Assembly: GCA_905250115.1 (NCBI GenBank)
Contig: CAJNOI010000008.1
Span: 635,822 to 699,821 of the forward strand
Direction: 5' to 3'
Origin: Adineta steineri
Taxonomy: Eukaryota; Rotifera; Eurotatoria; Adinetida; Adinetidae
DNA: 64,000 nt
The notes under the pieces were generated by a model, which was not told where the DNA came from, did no database searches, and saw only the letters and a list, made by a program, of their open reading frames with translations. Of this stretch, positions 47,492 to 59,584 are shown one piece after another (position 1 is the first letter of the stretch; each line of letters opens with the position of its first letter). Position numbers and translations under genes: made by a program.

Positions 47492-48923
47492 ATGTTAGTT
47501 ACAGAAAAAAGTATGTTTTTTAAAATAACTCTTCTGTATTTTAAAACTCTTTGTTTTAGTGACGTTACCACACTGGTCTGTACGATTCAAAACTAGAATT
47601 AAGAGTATTAATTTATTTAAAGATATTAACAAAATAGATGAGGAAAATATAAAAAATCAACAAATCTCAACAATCCTCTTTCTCATTTTTCTCACACTTT
47701 CAATCGTCGCTCTCTTTCTCTATTCATCATTAACTCCTATAACAACAAAAGTAGTTGTCCAACAGCCCAGTTTATCCAATTATAAACAATTGATAGAGAA
47801 ATATCCAAATACATTTGAATGCCCATGCACAAGTGTTTCTAATGAGTACAGCAAGTTCATTTCATCATTTACAGCAACTTTCAATCAAATCTGCACAAGT
47901 GATTTCGTCAGTGATGATTGGCTCAAATATGTTAACTATCGTCCATTTACTGAAGTAAAATATCATTATGTTTGGGATTTTCGTCATACAGCTTATGGAT
48001 TCTTCTCCATGATACGTACACTCTGTGCGTTATCCTCACAAACAATCAATGAACAACTAATTGTATTCTATTCAACAGTGTTACTCACAGAGAATACCAT
48101 TTCAGAAGACACATTTTTAGCCAACATAAATGCAGCTCATGATCAATTTATAAATGCTACTGAAAATAACTTTGTGATTACACTCAAATCAGTTTTATTA
48201 GTAGCACTAGTCAACAATCTGATCATCAATCGGTTACAAACAAATTGGCAAATATATCTCATATTACGGCCAAATGACTATCCGTCGACGCAAGCCTGGT
48301 TCGAACGTCTCTATCCAGAAACTGGAGACTGTTTGTATTCAAGTAATATATACTGTACTGTATCCACAGGTATTTACTTTAACAAACTTATTAATGGAAC
48401 AACATCTAATTCAGTATGGGGATTATTTCCGATAGAACCTGAATTTAAGGTTGCAGGCGTTCTTGTAGGTAATCTTATACTCTATGCCGTTCTTCAGTCA
48501 AATCTCTCATGTTTGTATAATAAAACATGCTTATCGGAATTGGACACATATTTAAATGATTCACTTTCTCCATTTAATGCGACGCCATTGAAGCTCTCTT
48601 CTTCTTCGTCTTCTTCTCTTCCAACAGTTCAAGACATAGCCGAAGAATTAATGGTTGATGTTTGGGAAATGAAGTCATCCTATGAACATTACTTCGATGC
48701 ATGTAATCCATTAGCTTGCACTTACACTTACGTTCACCAATTTGATGTTATTTATGTTATTACAACTGTCATTTCATTTATTGGTGGAATTGTAACGATT
48801 CTTATGCTCGTAATACTGCCAACAGTCACATTTCTAAGAAAACGAATCAAAGCGTGCTGTCCGTTGCCATCACCACCAGAAGTTGGGCCATCTGAAACTA
48901 ATACTAGTAAGTGTTTTAACTAA
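47492..48923 (+). CDS. Two-helix cysteine-rich ectodomain protein, paralogue 1 of 3
   Basis: A 19-nt first exon (47492-47510, MLVTEK) joins exon 2 (47560-48923) in frame to give 460 residues. Order: cytosolic start, TM1 (TILFLIFLTLSIVALFLYSS), an ectodomain of about 330 residues starting with YPNTFECPCTSVSNEYSKF and CTSDFVSDDW, the C-terminal signature YEHYFDACNPLACTYTY, then TM2 (VISFIGGIVTILMLVILP) and a basic tail. The family is not recognised. The topology (both ends inside, large Cys-rich loop outside) is that of DEG/ENaC and P2X channels, but no channel motif was proven. Two neighbours share the same blocks. Confidence 0.75.
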
Positions 48924-48966
48924 ATAGCCAGAAAGTGACAACGATCGCATCGCACCTTTTTGAGAG

Positions 48967-49016
48967 TATGTGATGGGTATAATACTCATACCCACATCCT
49001 CCACCCATCCTCGCCC
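48967..49016. repeat. Telomere-like inverted pair between paralogues 1 and 2
   Basis: GTATGTGATGGGTATAATAC is followed by CATACCCACATCCTCCACCC. The centre GGGTATAATACTCATACCC is nearly palindromic. Confidence 0.5.
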
Positions 49017-49093
49017 TCGAGTTAGTTTTAAACTTCGAGAATACGTAGAATAGTAAATCGAAGCTTTTAAGTGGTTTTGACCGCTGCTAAAAC

Positions 49094-51124
49094 ATGGCTC
49101 ATACTAAACAGAAAAGCAAGACTTCTAAGTTAGTTTTTCTCCAAACCAACTTACAACTTTTGTTGGTTCTACAAAATTCTTTCGTCACCAATATACTCAC
49201 TTTAGTTTCTTTTTTCATTCTGACAGGAAGTCAAGGTGCTGCTACCACTACCGAGCAACAAATTCGATCAGTTACTTATATCAAAACCTTTGTATTACAC
49301 CTTAACTTCTTCTCAGACCCAGACGAACAAAGTGAATGGAATTTACGTGGTCAACGTCTGTCAACTCGACTCTTTATAGTTTCAATGGTCCTTACATTGT
49401 CTATCCTTGTTCTCTATACATCCACATCTACTGTTACAAAAACTATCACGATCCAACAACCTACCGTCGATGATTATCTCACGCTACAAGTTAAATATCC
49501 GCAAACACTCCTTTGTCCATGTTCTTCGATTGCAAATGAACAGAAAGGATTCATATCATTTCAACCGACATTTCATCCAGTTTGCTATTCAGATTTTATT
49601 ACACCAAATTGGACTAGCTATTTACTACCAAAGGATCCTACAACTTTAACTTCAGGTGATTTTCGTTTTGAAAGCCTACCATTCTTTCTAGCGATTTCCT
49701 CATTTTGCCAAGTATCATTGGAAACAATAGAAAATGAATTACTCGTATTCAATTCAACAATATATGTTACAAAGTATGTACAACCAATAGATCTATTTCA
49801 GTCTCAAACACAACAGCTGATCAGTAATATAAAACAAACAACAATAAATTCTTTTCGACTTCTTATCTCAATGTTACGTCAGACGGTATGGGGAAATGCG
49901 TTGTTTTCAGTTCATACTTATTTTTATATACGTGCTCCCACTGCTGATAATAATCATCAATCAACGATGAACACTACGAGTCGAAATTTGGTGTTCTACC
50001 CGTATCATTATAAACCTAATTCTACGACAAATTGTTCATGTAAAATTCAACCGACTACATGCAGTCAGTTATCTGATATGACTCACACTATTCATAATGA
50101 GGTAAACAAAATTTTATATTCAATAAGCAGTTTCTAAGCCGAAAAAATGTCTACCATAGGATATTAGTTAGCGATGTGCCAATCCAAGTCGATTGACGTA
50201 CTTCTTTCTCTTTCCAGCATCATCTTTATTTCTCTACAATCCCATATATATATATATAGATTTATAGAGTGATAAGTACCTTTTCCAATCATGAAACCCG
50301 AAGTCGATAGACTCTTTTTCTTCAAAAGTCATAGCTCTTCGTATCTCAATTTCTTCCAATTTACGTCTACTTTGCGAAGCCTCTAGTTTTTGTAAAAAGT
50401 AATACTTTTTTAATTAGAAAAAGCCATTCAAAAGAGTCTAGATTTCTGCATTACGCCAGGCAATTCAAACTGAAATCTCGAGTATCAAACATCACTTGCA
50501 TACAACGACTACTATTCTTTTTTCTTTCTTGTTCAGAATATTACTCAACTATTTACTGTCCCTGGTTATTATATTGGTTGTTACGAAATTGAATCAATGC
50601 TTCACTCTACTTTTGAATGTTTTTCTAACGAAATATGTTTACAAAATATAAGTAATTTAATTTATTCAACATCAAAATATCCATATAATGCAACAGCTAT
50701 GAACTTAAATAATAGTCACTATAATGCAACAACAAGTGTACAGTACATAATTGAAAATTTAATGATTGAAGATTGGAATAATCAAACATTATTTCAATCC
50801 TACTTCGAACAATGTAATCCATACCTGTGTACTTATTCATATGATATTAAAGGAGATATCAGCTATGTATTTACAATTACAATTGGTTTAATTGGTGGAT
50901 TAACAACTATTTTAAAATTTATTGTTCCATTCATTATAACGATGATTAGACGATGGAGACAGAAAAGGAGAATCAATGTCAATCCATCAATGATCGAAGA
51001 AGGTAAGCAAATTTCACAGTTTTCTTCTCTGAGTTATGTTCAAAGTTTAGTTTACAAAGCTTCTATTATTATGAGATTGTTTTCATTCAAATTGTTTCCT
51101 CAGAATCTGACTACAAAAAGCTAG
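49094..51124 (+). CDS. Two-helix cysteine-rich ectodomain protein, paralogue 2 of 3
   Basis: Exons 49094-50101 and 50537-51124 give up to 531 residues. It shares with its neighbours QRLSTRLFIVSMVLTLSIL (TM1 start), YPQTLLCPCSSIANEQKGF, NLMIEDWNNQTLFQSYFEQC and CNPYLCTYSYD followed by GLIGGLTTILKF (TM2). Compared with the other two, the N-terminus before TTTEQQIRSV is longer and includes a hydrophobic stretch. A likely acceptor TCTGACAG at about 49226 suggests that the true message starts with a different short exon. A GT donor near the stop (after IEEG) allows an alternative C-terminus. Confidence 0.7.
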
Positions 51125-51290
51125 GAACCAAATAGGAGTTAGTGCCTAAGAACAAAAGAATATTGCCTTAGATTAGTATTGTGTCTCAGACGAGTTTAGT
51201 CACTTTCAAACATTCAAAAAAACAAAACGCTTCAATTTCTTTCACAGCTATAGTGTCCGCAAGGATATCAGCCGTTAGCTATGACGCTGA

Positions 51291-53467
51291 ATGAGTAAAT
51301 ATATTTCTCTCTAAGAATATTGATTTTGCGAAAGATGGTGATGACCATCTATATAGTCTGATTTGAGGAAATTTCGTTGAAAAATTATTTATCAAATAAA
51401 TATACAAAACAATTGTCGCTTGAGGTGCATAGCAACTATCTTCTCGTGCATCATTTTAGATGTGCAGACAATACCAATACAACAAAAATTGAAAAGATTT
51501 ATTTTAACATTCAACCTATTTAAAAATCCAAACAAACGATCTCATGAACAACTACAACATCAACGTATTTCAACACGTCTTTTCTTCGTGATCATTATTA
51601 TTACTTTAATTATTTTATTGCTCAACATTTCATTTGAAGATGTTACACATACAATCATTACAAAAAATCCTACAGTTGCTGAATTCAACAAACTTTATGA
51701 ACAGTATCCAAATACCGTTCAATGTCCATGCAACACACTTTCAATTGAATATCAACAATTTCTCACATTTGAACCTCGTCTACATGCGATTTGTTCAAGT
51801 GAATTTATTCAACAAAATTCACAATGGATTACAATTGACTATCCATCAACAATGTTAGATCATAATAATCAGCCAACATATTCTACTCGAATAGATGACT
51901 TTCGACAGATTGCAAGTCCATTCTTTCAACTTTTGAATTCATTCTGTACACTGTCATCTCAAACGATCAATGCAGAATTGTTGACATTTTATTCAGATAC
52001 ATTTATTGCATTAAATTTAATTTCAGCTGAACAATTTCAAACTCAAATAAATAAATTAGTTACTCAATTTCTACAAGATATAGCTCGTTCATTTGTTAAT
52101 ACCATCTATGTCGCTGAAAATATGACTTCAGCAAATATGATATTCTCCTCATTATCAACAGATTCAATGTTTAAAATATATCCACAATATGATTATTATT
52201 ATGATTATTATGGAGAGTATGATACTAGAGAATATATGTATGATAGGCAAGATCAAATATATAACTCAAGTGAATTTGAAATGAATTGTGATTGTCAACA
52301 AACACCATGGTGTGTACAACAGGCAGTTGTCTATGATTTGGACACAATAACCAATCTCCTTTCTCCACCAGGTAAGATTGTTTCTTTTCTTATATATGTG
52401 TAAATGTGCGACAAGACAGATAAACATTTCGTAGTTTTGAATCGATCCAATATATACTCACAATTCATTAGTATGAAATTTCTTAGGTTTTAATGTGTTA
52501 GAATCAGATCAATCATATATATGTTGTAGGTTTTTCAGAACAGTAACTGTCAACAAATTTCCACCGTTGTTTGCATATACTAAAAAAATTTTAAAATAGA
52601 ATTTTGTTTCGTCCTATGCATCACTGTGGTCGAGCGGGACCTGTTAGGAGATAAATGTGTTCTTAGGTGCGTATCTATGCATTAGTTGTCAAATTTTCAC
52701 CAGACAGATAGTACAAAAGGAAGAAGATGAATACATTCTCACAGACTTATTAGATAAACTCTTGCATTCGTACAGTTTGTCTTGAGAAAATCTCGGATTT
52801 TCTGTTTTAAAAACTTAAAACGAGTTGATGTTTTCAACAATAAGTTTCTGCATCATTGATATATATGCATTAGCCATTAGTATAGGTTAGTTAGCACCTT
52901 TTCTAAGTTTTTGAAAAATTTTGTTTTTCTTTTACTTTAAATGTCTACGTTATCTTTCGACTGAAATTGTATCTTGTCGGAAGAATATCGGAATCTTTAA
53001 TTGTTTTTCTGGTTACAGGTGTATTTGTTGGCTGTTATCTCGTCGAAGCAGTGTTGAAAAGTGATCTGAGATGTTTCTTCGACGTTGATTGTTTACAACT
53101 GCTAGTCAATAGCTTGTTTCTTATAAACGTTAGTATATCGGATATTGTCTTAACAAACGTAACAACAAGTCGTTATCGATCGAATAATTCATTGTTGGAA
53201 ATTGTTTCAAATTTGATGGTCGAAGAGTGGAACAATCAAACGTCGTATGATTATTACTTTAATCAATGTCAACCAACAATGTGTACAGCAACATATACTA
53301 GTCGTGGAAATATTATTTATATTGTAACAACGATCATTGGACTCATTGGTGGATTGACGACAGTGTACAAGTTTACTATACCAATATTGGTGAAGATCAT
53401 TATGCGTTTTATCATTCCATTTTTACGAAAGAAATGCGGCACTAGAAACAATGTAGGTTCGATATGA
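51291..53467 (+). CDS. Two-helix cysteine-rich ectodomain protein, paralogue 3 of 3
   Basis: The main exons are 51460-52371 and 53019-53467. The start is uncertain: an ATG at 51291 with a 4-nt first exon fits the phase, but other leaders are possible. Shared blocks are QRISTRLFFVIIIITLIIL (TM1), YPNTVQCPCNTLSIEYQQF, CSSEFIQ, NLMVEEWNNQTSYDYYFNQC and QPTMCTATYTSRG followed by GLIGGLTTVYKF (TM2). A Tyr/Asp-rich patch (YDYYYDYYGEYD) is peculiar to this copy. The intron 52372-53018 is at the same place as that of paralogue 2; paralogue 1 has none there. The order and spacing point to tandem duplication. Confidence 0.7.
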
Positions 53468-54650
53468 AATACGTGATGAATCCTTGACTATTCTACTTCA
53501 ATTATAGTTCAATGTTGTCTTGTGTATGATTTATATGCATACTGCTAAGGAGAAAGTGACTACACTTTGTATTTTTGATTCAAAATAACGAGTTTGCAGC
53601 CAAAAGAATTTTTCTTGGATATGGTGGCTGTGGTTGTAAGTTAGAATGTGAGTGCGATTGGCTGTGTTTCCTATATACATTCACACCCAAAAATACGAAT
53701 TGTAGTCATTTTATCATTGGTAGATACATTCGCTTGCTTTTCTTTCGTTCGCATTCAATTATTATTATATTTTAAACTTATAAATATATTTCGCTTCTTA
53801 AAAAACGGGGTACGCTTTGAGAATGAAATGACTCTAAAGGACTAATACCACTCGATGAATTCTATTCATTTATTTATATAAACAACTTTCACATATGAAT
53901 ATAATAATTGTAATCATTATTATATTCATTATTAAAACTTCTCAAAATAAGTATAATATATGGAGGACCATTTCACAATCGTTTGATTGAATTATTTTAT
54001 CAAATTCAAATGAAAAATTATCATTACCATTTCAATTCTATTTAATATTTGTGTTTCTCTTTCGAATAAACACTTTAATGAAATCAATTGAATGAGACTT
54101 TACAAAAGATGATCAAGATTGACAATGATTGTCAATATTTTATTCATTTATTTCTTTGATAAAATCATAAAATATCTGTTAAATAAATAAAAATAAACAT
54201 ATTTTTCATATGTCTATTCAACTAATTGAACAACTGGGAAACAAACAGTTTTCACTATGTTATTAAAAAAATTATTGCAAAATTTTAAAATGTGCATAAC
54301 AGCGAAAACAAATATTCAATTCACGTATTTTATAAAATTAACTTCTGATATTGATTGTAACATATTATAATAAATGCTGACAAAGAAATCTTATGAGGGA
54401 TCTGATTTTTTATGAAAACTTCGTAATTCTATAATAAATTATAAGAATTCAGTATCAAATGAAGAGCAGTCGTTTATGTGAACACTCAGAATATATTTTT
54501 TCTAAATCTTATTACTAAATTTGTTGTGGATATGGAGCAAATCGAAAAGAAATCACATTAGTCATATTTGTTCAAATTTGAGCAAAACTATGTGAATAAA
54601 AGGCGAAATCTAATTAAGTTTGTCCAAAAAAACACGGCAACGAAATAGCA
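53468..54650. other. 1.2 kb gap with telomere-like tracts and one dispersed repeat copy
   Basis: Convergent gene ends. Telomere-like GGTGGCTGTGGTTGTAAG to GGCTGTG (53622-53667) faces CATTCACACCC (53678-53688). The rest is very AT-rich and holds the repeat copy at 54251-54374. No gene is seen. Confidence 0.45.
54251..54374 (+). repeat. Dispersed 124-bp repeat, copy 1
   Basis: It matches 59461-59584 over the same length in the same direction with about ten base differences, starting TTCACTATGTTATTAAAAAA. No inverted ends or target duplications were found. Confidence 0.85.
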
Positions 54651-57332
54651 TTATCGATTTTTGACAAATGAGACAATACTTGAACCAATGCCAGTACAAA
54701 TTGAAATGAAAACTTTTATGACGAGTTTCTGATCAATTACAAAACCTAAAATTTTGACAGCATATTCGCGACTTGCACATTCTATGTGATCAATAACCGC
54801 ATCCAAATAACAGATAGTATCTCTACAATTTCTATCTGAAGACGATGGTGTTACCATTGATTTTTTTAAAGCTTTTAATTGTCGAATAAAATCATGCGTT
54901 AACAATTTGTTGATCAGCACAACAATTCCCAAAAATAATAGAATAAAAATTGACAAAATGATAATATCAATTAAACACCAAAACATTAGTAGAGTGCCTG
55001 AATAACCATAAACGAATACATGCACGACTGCAGTTATAATTAAAATTAGATCGATAACTATGGCACATGTCATTGTTGAAAGGCATACGTAATATGAATC
55101 AATATTTCGTATAATTGGTCGAAATAGCGACAAGAAATATTCGAGATTTTTCGGTTCACGTAAGTTCAAAAAATACAATCTTTCCAAATCAATAGTTTGC
55201 GATAACTCCGTACTAGATAATAGTATTTTCAGATTATTTAAAATGCGTATATAATTACCAATACTAAATGTCATCATAACCATTGCTATAAAACCAAATA
55301 TACCTGAAAGCACGATGTATGAAATACGAATATAATTAATTTGCCAGGTATCGGCAAGAAATGTCTCATGTTCTATTCCAAGACGATATATCGTTGGAAC
55401 TAATGCATGCAATGTGGCTAGTCCAGCAAGAATTAGACACATAATACAGAATATTATAGAGCAACCATAGCTGGATCTAATATACTGGCATACTGTTTTG
55501 GATTCAGTGGAAGTCAGAGCTGGAGTGATTGATTTTTGAGTTGAAATTGAATTCCATTCTTCTTTCTTTATAAATCTTTCTATATCCGGGCTCCCGCCTT
55601 CAACCTCTAGCGGTGCTAATTTGTGTGGCTCAGATTTTACTTCAAGAAGATTAAGCTTAGCTTTATTATAGGCTTTCTTCACCGATTGATGATGTTTACT
55701 AAGTTCACGATAAGCTTCGAATGTTCCATAAATATGAAGAACACTCATGGTCGAAATAATCAATCCCAATGGCCAATAAATCTCCATTTCGTTCGCTTCA
55801 AATGTACGAACAGACAACCAATGGTATTGTATGATATTATGCATAGATAAAATTAAAGATAGCCAGCATATTAATTTCAAAACCTCTATTCCAATGAATT
55901 CGCCTACGACGTAGTAAATTTAGCAGAAATAAGCAAAGAAAATAGATTGAACTGTTACTTACAAAGCTGATATATATGATTTCGACTGCACACACTTCTT
56001 TTGTCGTAAATAACTAATGGATATGAAAAGAACGGAAAAATAAAATTGCAGACATATATAAATATTTTTTTGCATATTAATTTCTTTGTGATGTTTGAAT
56101 AATCTGCGTTATTAATTTGGAGTAAATCATTGAATGTATCTTGTAAACATGATAAGAGTATAGGCATGAATTCCGTAAAAATATTATGAATTTTTTCTCT
56201 TATAGCATCCTCTTCGCTATTTTCACTGATGATGGAAAGTAAATGTCTTGTACGGATATATTCGACAAGTGTTTCGACGAATATTAATTTGCAATCATTG
56301 TATTCCCAAAAAGAATTATTTGATTCTGGAATCAGAAGATCGTAATAAGTCAAATGAAGGTCTTTCTCATATGCTTTAAAATGTATTTGTAACCGTTCGA
56401 TCAATGTTAGTAGAGCCGTTTCCAATTCAGGTCTTTCTAATTTGGATGCTTTCTCTTGATCACAATAACGTAATAAGTTATCAATATTAGATGAATAATT
56501 TTTAACAATCGAAGAAATGCAAGAACGTATGATCATTTCATGTGATTTTATATGAAAGGTTTCGTACCAATCAGCATACTCTAACGGTTTCATTATTGTC
56601 ACCGATGAACAATCATTAACTTCAAGAGATCTTTCGTTATCTAATACTCGACCACTTTGGATAATAATCAAACCCTTTGACTTCTCTTTATTTTCACAAT
56701 CATTCTTGATTTCTGTTAGGCGTTTCCATTTGAAAGGAGCATCACCATTTGGAAGAAATATTATTTTACTTATTTTTACTTTTTCATCCTGAGGTATGAA
56801 GTAAACATGCACAAATGATCCTTGTTTCAAACATTCTGAATCCTTCTCAGTCGATTTCGTTGAAGTGCTCGACTTTGAAAATCGTCGATAAGGAGCGGCA
56901 GAATCAGCTTGTTTTTTACAAGGCCACCACGAACATGTGCCACATATACTATCTGCAGCGGATATAAGACGATTGTCAGTTGGTTTGCAACATTGAGTAA
57001 AATAACTAAACCTGTTCGGGCTTTCTGCACATTTTAAATACAAATAAATGTTGGGAGATGTCGTTTTACGGGTAGAATCATCCGATACTATATTGAGAAA
57101 AATCTTACAAAACTGATGATTGTTGCAATAGAATTAGCTTACATGATATTATAAGATATTCCTTTTTGTCTTTTAAAGCATCTTCTATTTGTTGATTCGA
57201 GTGACGCTCAAATTTCTGTATATTCTGCTTTTCCTTTGTCGAAGAGGTTTTATTGGGTAAATTCACCACATAATATGTTTTGTTTTGATCATTATTGAGA
57301 TATGGCGTCATGGTTGTTAACGGGAACGACAT
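54651..57332 (-). CDS. Large multi-pass membrane protein, unrecognised
   Basis: Three minus-strand exons (about 57144-57332, 55963-57087, 54651-55903) join in frame to give roughly 855 residues. The first 400 residues are soluble, with Cys-rich CCKPTDNRL and CGTCSWWPCKK and a long helical part (IERLQIHFKAYEKDLHLTYY). One helix near LICKKIFIYVCNFIFPFFSY and six or seven more in exon 3 follow, including GLIISTMSVLHIYGTF, IIFCIMCLILAGLATLHALV, ISYIVLSGIFGFIAMVMM and IIILSIFILLFLGIVVLINK. No transporter, channel or receptor signature was recognised. The gene lies between two copies of a 124-bp direct repeat. Confidence 0.7.
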
Positions 57333-57906
57333 GCTTTATATCTGAAAAAATCATAGCAATCATTAAACAGTGTGAATATCAAAGAGAAAAGAGCTTATGC
57401 AGGGCCATTCGAATAAATCGAAATGCCTAAATAGTTCTTTGATGCTCACGTAGTTTGAGCTGTGGATTACCTTGAATGTATTCTGTAGGTAAATATAAAA
57501 TTACAGTAGTGTTATAAAATATATTCGGAATGGTACATAGAAAATATTTTCAGGCTATCCTTAGTGTACATTACTGGTACTGACAATTATAAGTTTTGTT
57601 CCTTTTAGAAGTTACGCCTTTTTCATACCTGCTGTAGAATTCAATATCAATAGCTTTCTGTTTTTTGTCTCAATCGAGTAATCTGTTGGCTACGAAGGTG
57701 TTCTACGATCGCATCTAACTGATATCACTTGACTCAGTATTTCATAATCTAATATCGATGTGCCTAATAAACGATGATCTTGCTTCTGGATATGTGATAA
57801 AAATCAATGCAAAATCGTTCCATATTCAATGGGCTTGACTATCTTCTTTCACTCCTACTAATGTTTGTAGACTGTCTCATAAGTGAATAGACTGATGAGT
57901 CTCGAG

Positions 57907-57971
57907 TAGGGACCTGCGGAGTCAACTTTTTTTGACTTCGACTCCGAGTCGGAGTACTCTGCAGCTCCTTA
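57907..57971. mobile_element. 65-bp hAT-like mini-element with perfect 8-bp TSD
   Basis: GTCTCGAG is duplicated exactly at 57899-57906 and 57972-57979. The left end is TAGGGACCTGCGGAG; the right end read backwards is TAAGGAGCTGCAGAG, 12 of 15 identical. The centre is a palindrome around ACTCCGAGTCGGAGT. It is related in its ends to the element at 24194 (GACCTGC). There is no coding capacity. Confidence 0.72.
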
Positions 57972-58329
57972 GTCTCGAGCCCATCATACTCTTTTTATAA
58001 AATTTTCCTTGCAAAATCCCCAATGAGCCTTCTGAAAAGTGCGAACTCTTTATAACTCCCCGCTTGAAATCTCCAGAAATTGCATTTCTCTGAATATTGG
58101 CTGAGAACTCTGAAAAACAAGTTCTTAGAAGTGCGTATTAACTTTACAAGGAGCCTCACATAGTTTCTAGAACACTGCTAAAAGATTTCTTAGTAATTCG
58201 CTGACAAGTGTTAAAGAAATTCTTAAATCTATTCATAAATCTTTGGATATTTGCGACAGAAATATTTTGTGAGAATAGTTCACTGCAGTTATAATGAAAG
58301 CTTACCTGTTAACGTATGTGTTTAGATAA

Positions 58330-58790
58330 GTACACAAAGCAGCTATCTCGATTATAGTCGAAATTGACTGCTGCTGCGTCGTAGTGATATAAAAGAAGAC
58401 TTACCGCGATGCACACAAAAAATAACTATATCGAGCCGCTACCATGCCGCGATGTATAATAAATAAATGCGGAAACATCGAAATTTATCCGAGATTTATG
58501 TGTACTGCAAAAAGTGTATATGGAAATCAGAGAGAAATATCAGTATTTTTGCAATAACTCGGGAATGGCTCGCCCAACTAGGCTTAACTTCGAACTCGGC
58601 CGAGATCTTGATGAGACTGAATTTTATCGACAATTTCATCAAAATCTGCCTCTTCTTTCGGAAGTCATTGTGTATACGACCGGACATACTGACCGATCCT
58701 AGAGTGTACTCACTTTCTGAGTACGCAAAAAAGTTGCCAATACTATCTTCCGATGAGTAATAAAGAAAGGTACAGTTGTCGTTGACGATT
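58330..58790. other. GC-richer island, possible degraded mobile element
   Basis: Base composition differs from the surroundings (for example CTCGGGAATGGCTCGCCC and CTCGGCCGAGATC). Open frames of 97 and 63 codons on opposite strands overlap here, which is typical of repeats and not of genes of this genome. No known domain was seen in either frame. Confidence 0.4.
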
Positions 58791-59105
58791 GTTAGAAAAA
58801 TATATTGTTAATTACGACTGGATTTGCTCTGCAATAGAACTATTATTCCTAATCAAAAATATTCATGCATTTATGCTTTGCTCTTCGAAAAAAAAATCTA
58901 CTACGATGCTACATCATTCCTGTTTGAAAAATCTGCCGCTCTCATGACTCCATCGCCACAGAGACAGTGACAGTGTTGCCATAGACATTAATGGCATGAA
59001 GCAAAAACAAGCAGTCGACGGTTACTCCTTAAAACGAAAATGCTGTATTTTTCACTTCTGTGTGATCAGGAGCATTGAAAGAAAAAGTGTAAACGAACAA
59101 ATGCT

Positions 59106-59430
59106 TTTTGAGGGAGTCTGTGTGGATCGGGTGGGCTCTGTGTGTGGATAGGGTGAGCTTTGGGTGTGAATGGGGTGGGGTGTGGTGTGGTGTGAGCTGG
59201 GTGGGCTCTGAGTGTGGATGGGGTGTGAATGTGAGCGGGGTGGGCTCTGAGTGTGAATGGGATGGGGTGAGCTGGGTGGGCTCTGAGTATGGATGGGGTG
59301 TGACTGTGAGCGGGGTGGGCTCTGGGTGTGAATGGGATGGGGTGTGAGTATGGTGGGCTCTGGGTGCGGACGTATCTTATTTATCTTATCCACACCAACA
59401 CCCATGGCTATACTCAGGCACCCACACCCA
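59106..59430. repeat. Long degenerate telomere-like tract with facing C-rich end
   Basis: About 260 bp of GGGTGGGCTCTGAGTGTGGATG-like units (period roughly 20-50 bp, with TGTGGG-like words) run on the plus strand to about 59370. After ACGTATCTTATTTATCTTAT the sequence turns to CCACACCAACACCC and CACCCACACCCACAC (59389-59435). It is the largest of the telomere-like pairs. Confidence 0.75.
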
Positions 59431-59460
59431 CACTCTCAACCGCATACATGCACTTACACT

Positions 59461-59584
59461 TTCACTATGTTATTAAAAAAATTATTACAAAAATTTAAAA
59501 TATGCATAACAACGAAAACAAATATTCAATTTACGTATTTTACAAAATTAACTTCTGATACTGATTGTACGATATCATAATAAA
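59461..59584 (+). repeat. Dispersed 124-bp repeat, copy 2
   Basis: The second copy of the sequence at 54251-54374, about 92% identical. It abuts the C-rich end of the telomere-like tract. Confidence 0.85.

Noticed and set aside
58467..58760. 97-codon open frame in the GC-richer island
   Set aside because: Overlapping open frames on both strands, no domain, no intron signals, and surroundings full of repeat remnants. It is more likely repeat DNA.
59052..59405. 117-codon minus-strand frame rich in His, Pro, Thr and Ser
   Set aside because: It is the translation of the degenerate telomere-like tract; open only because the repeat lacks stops in that frame.
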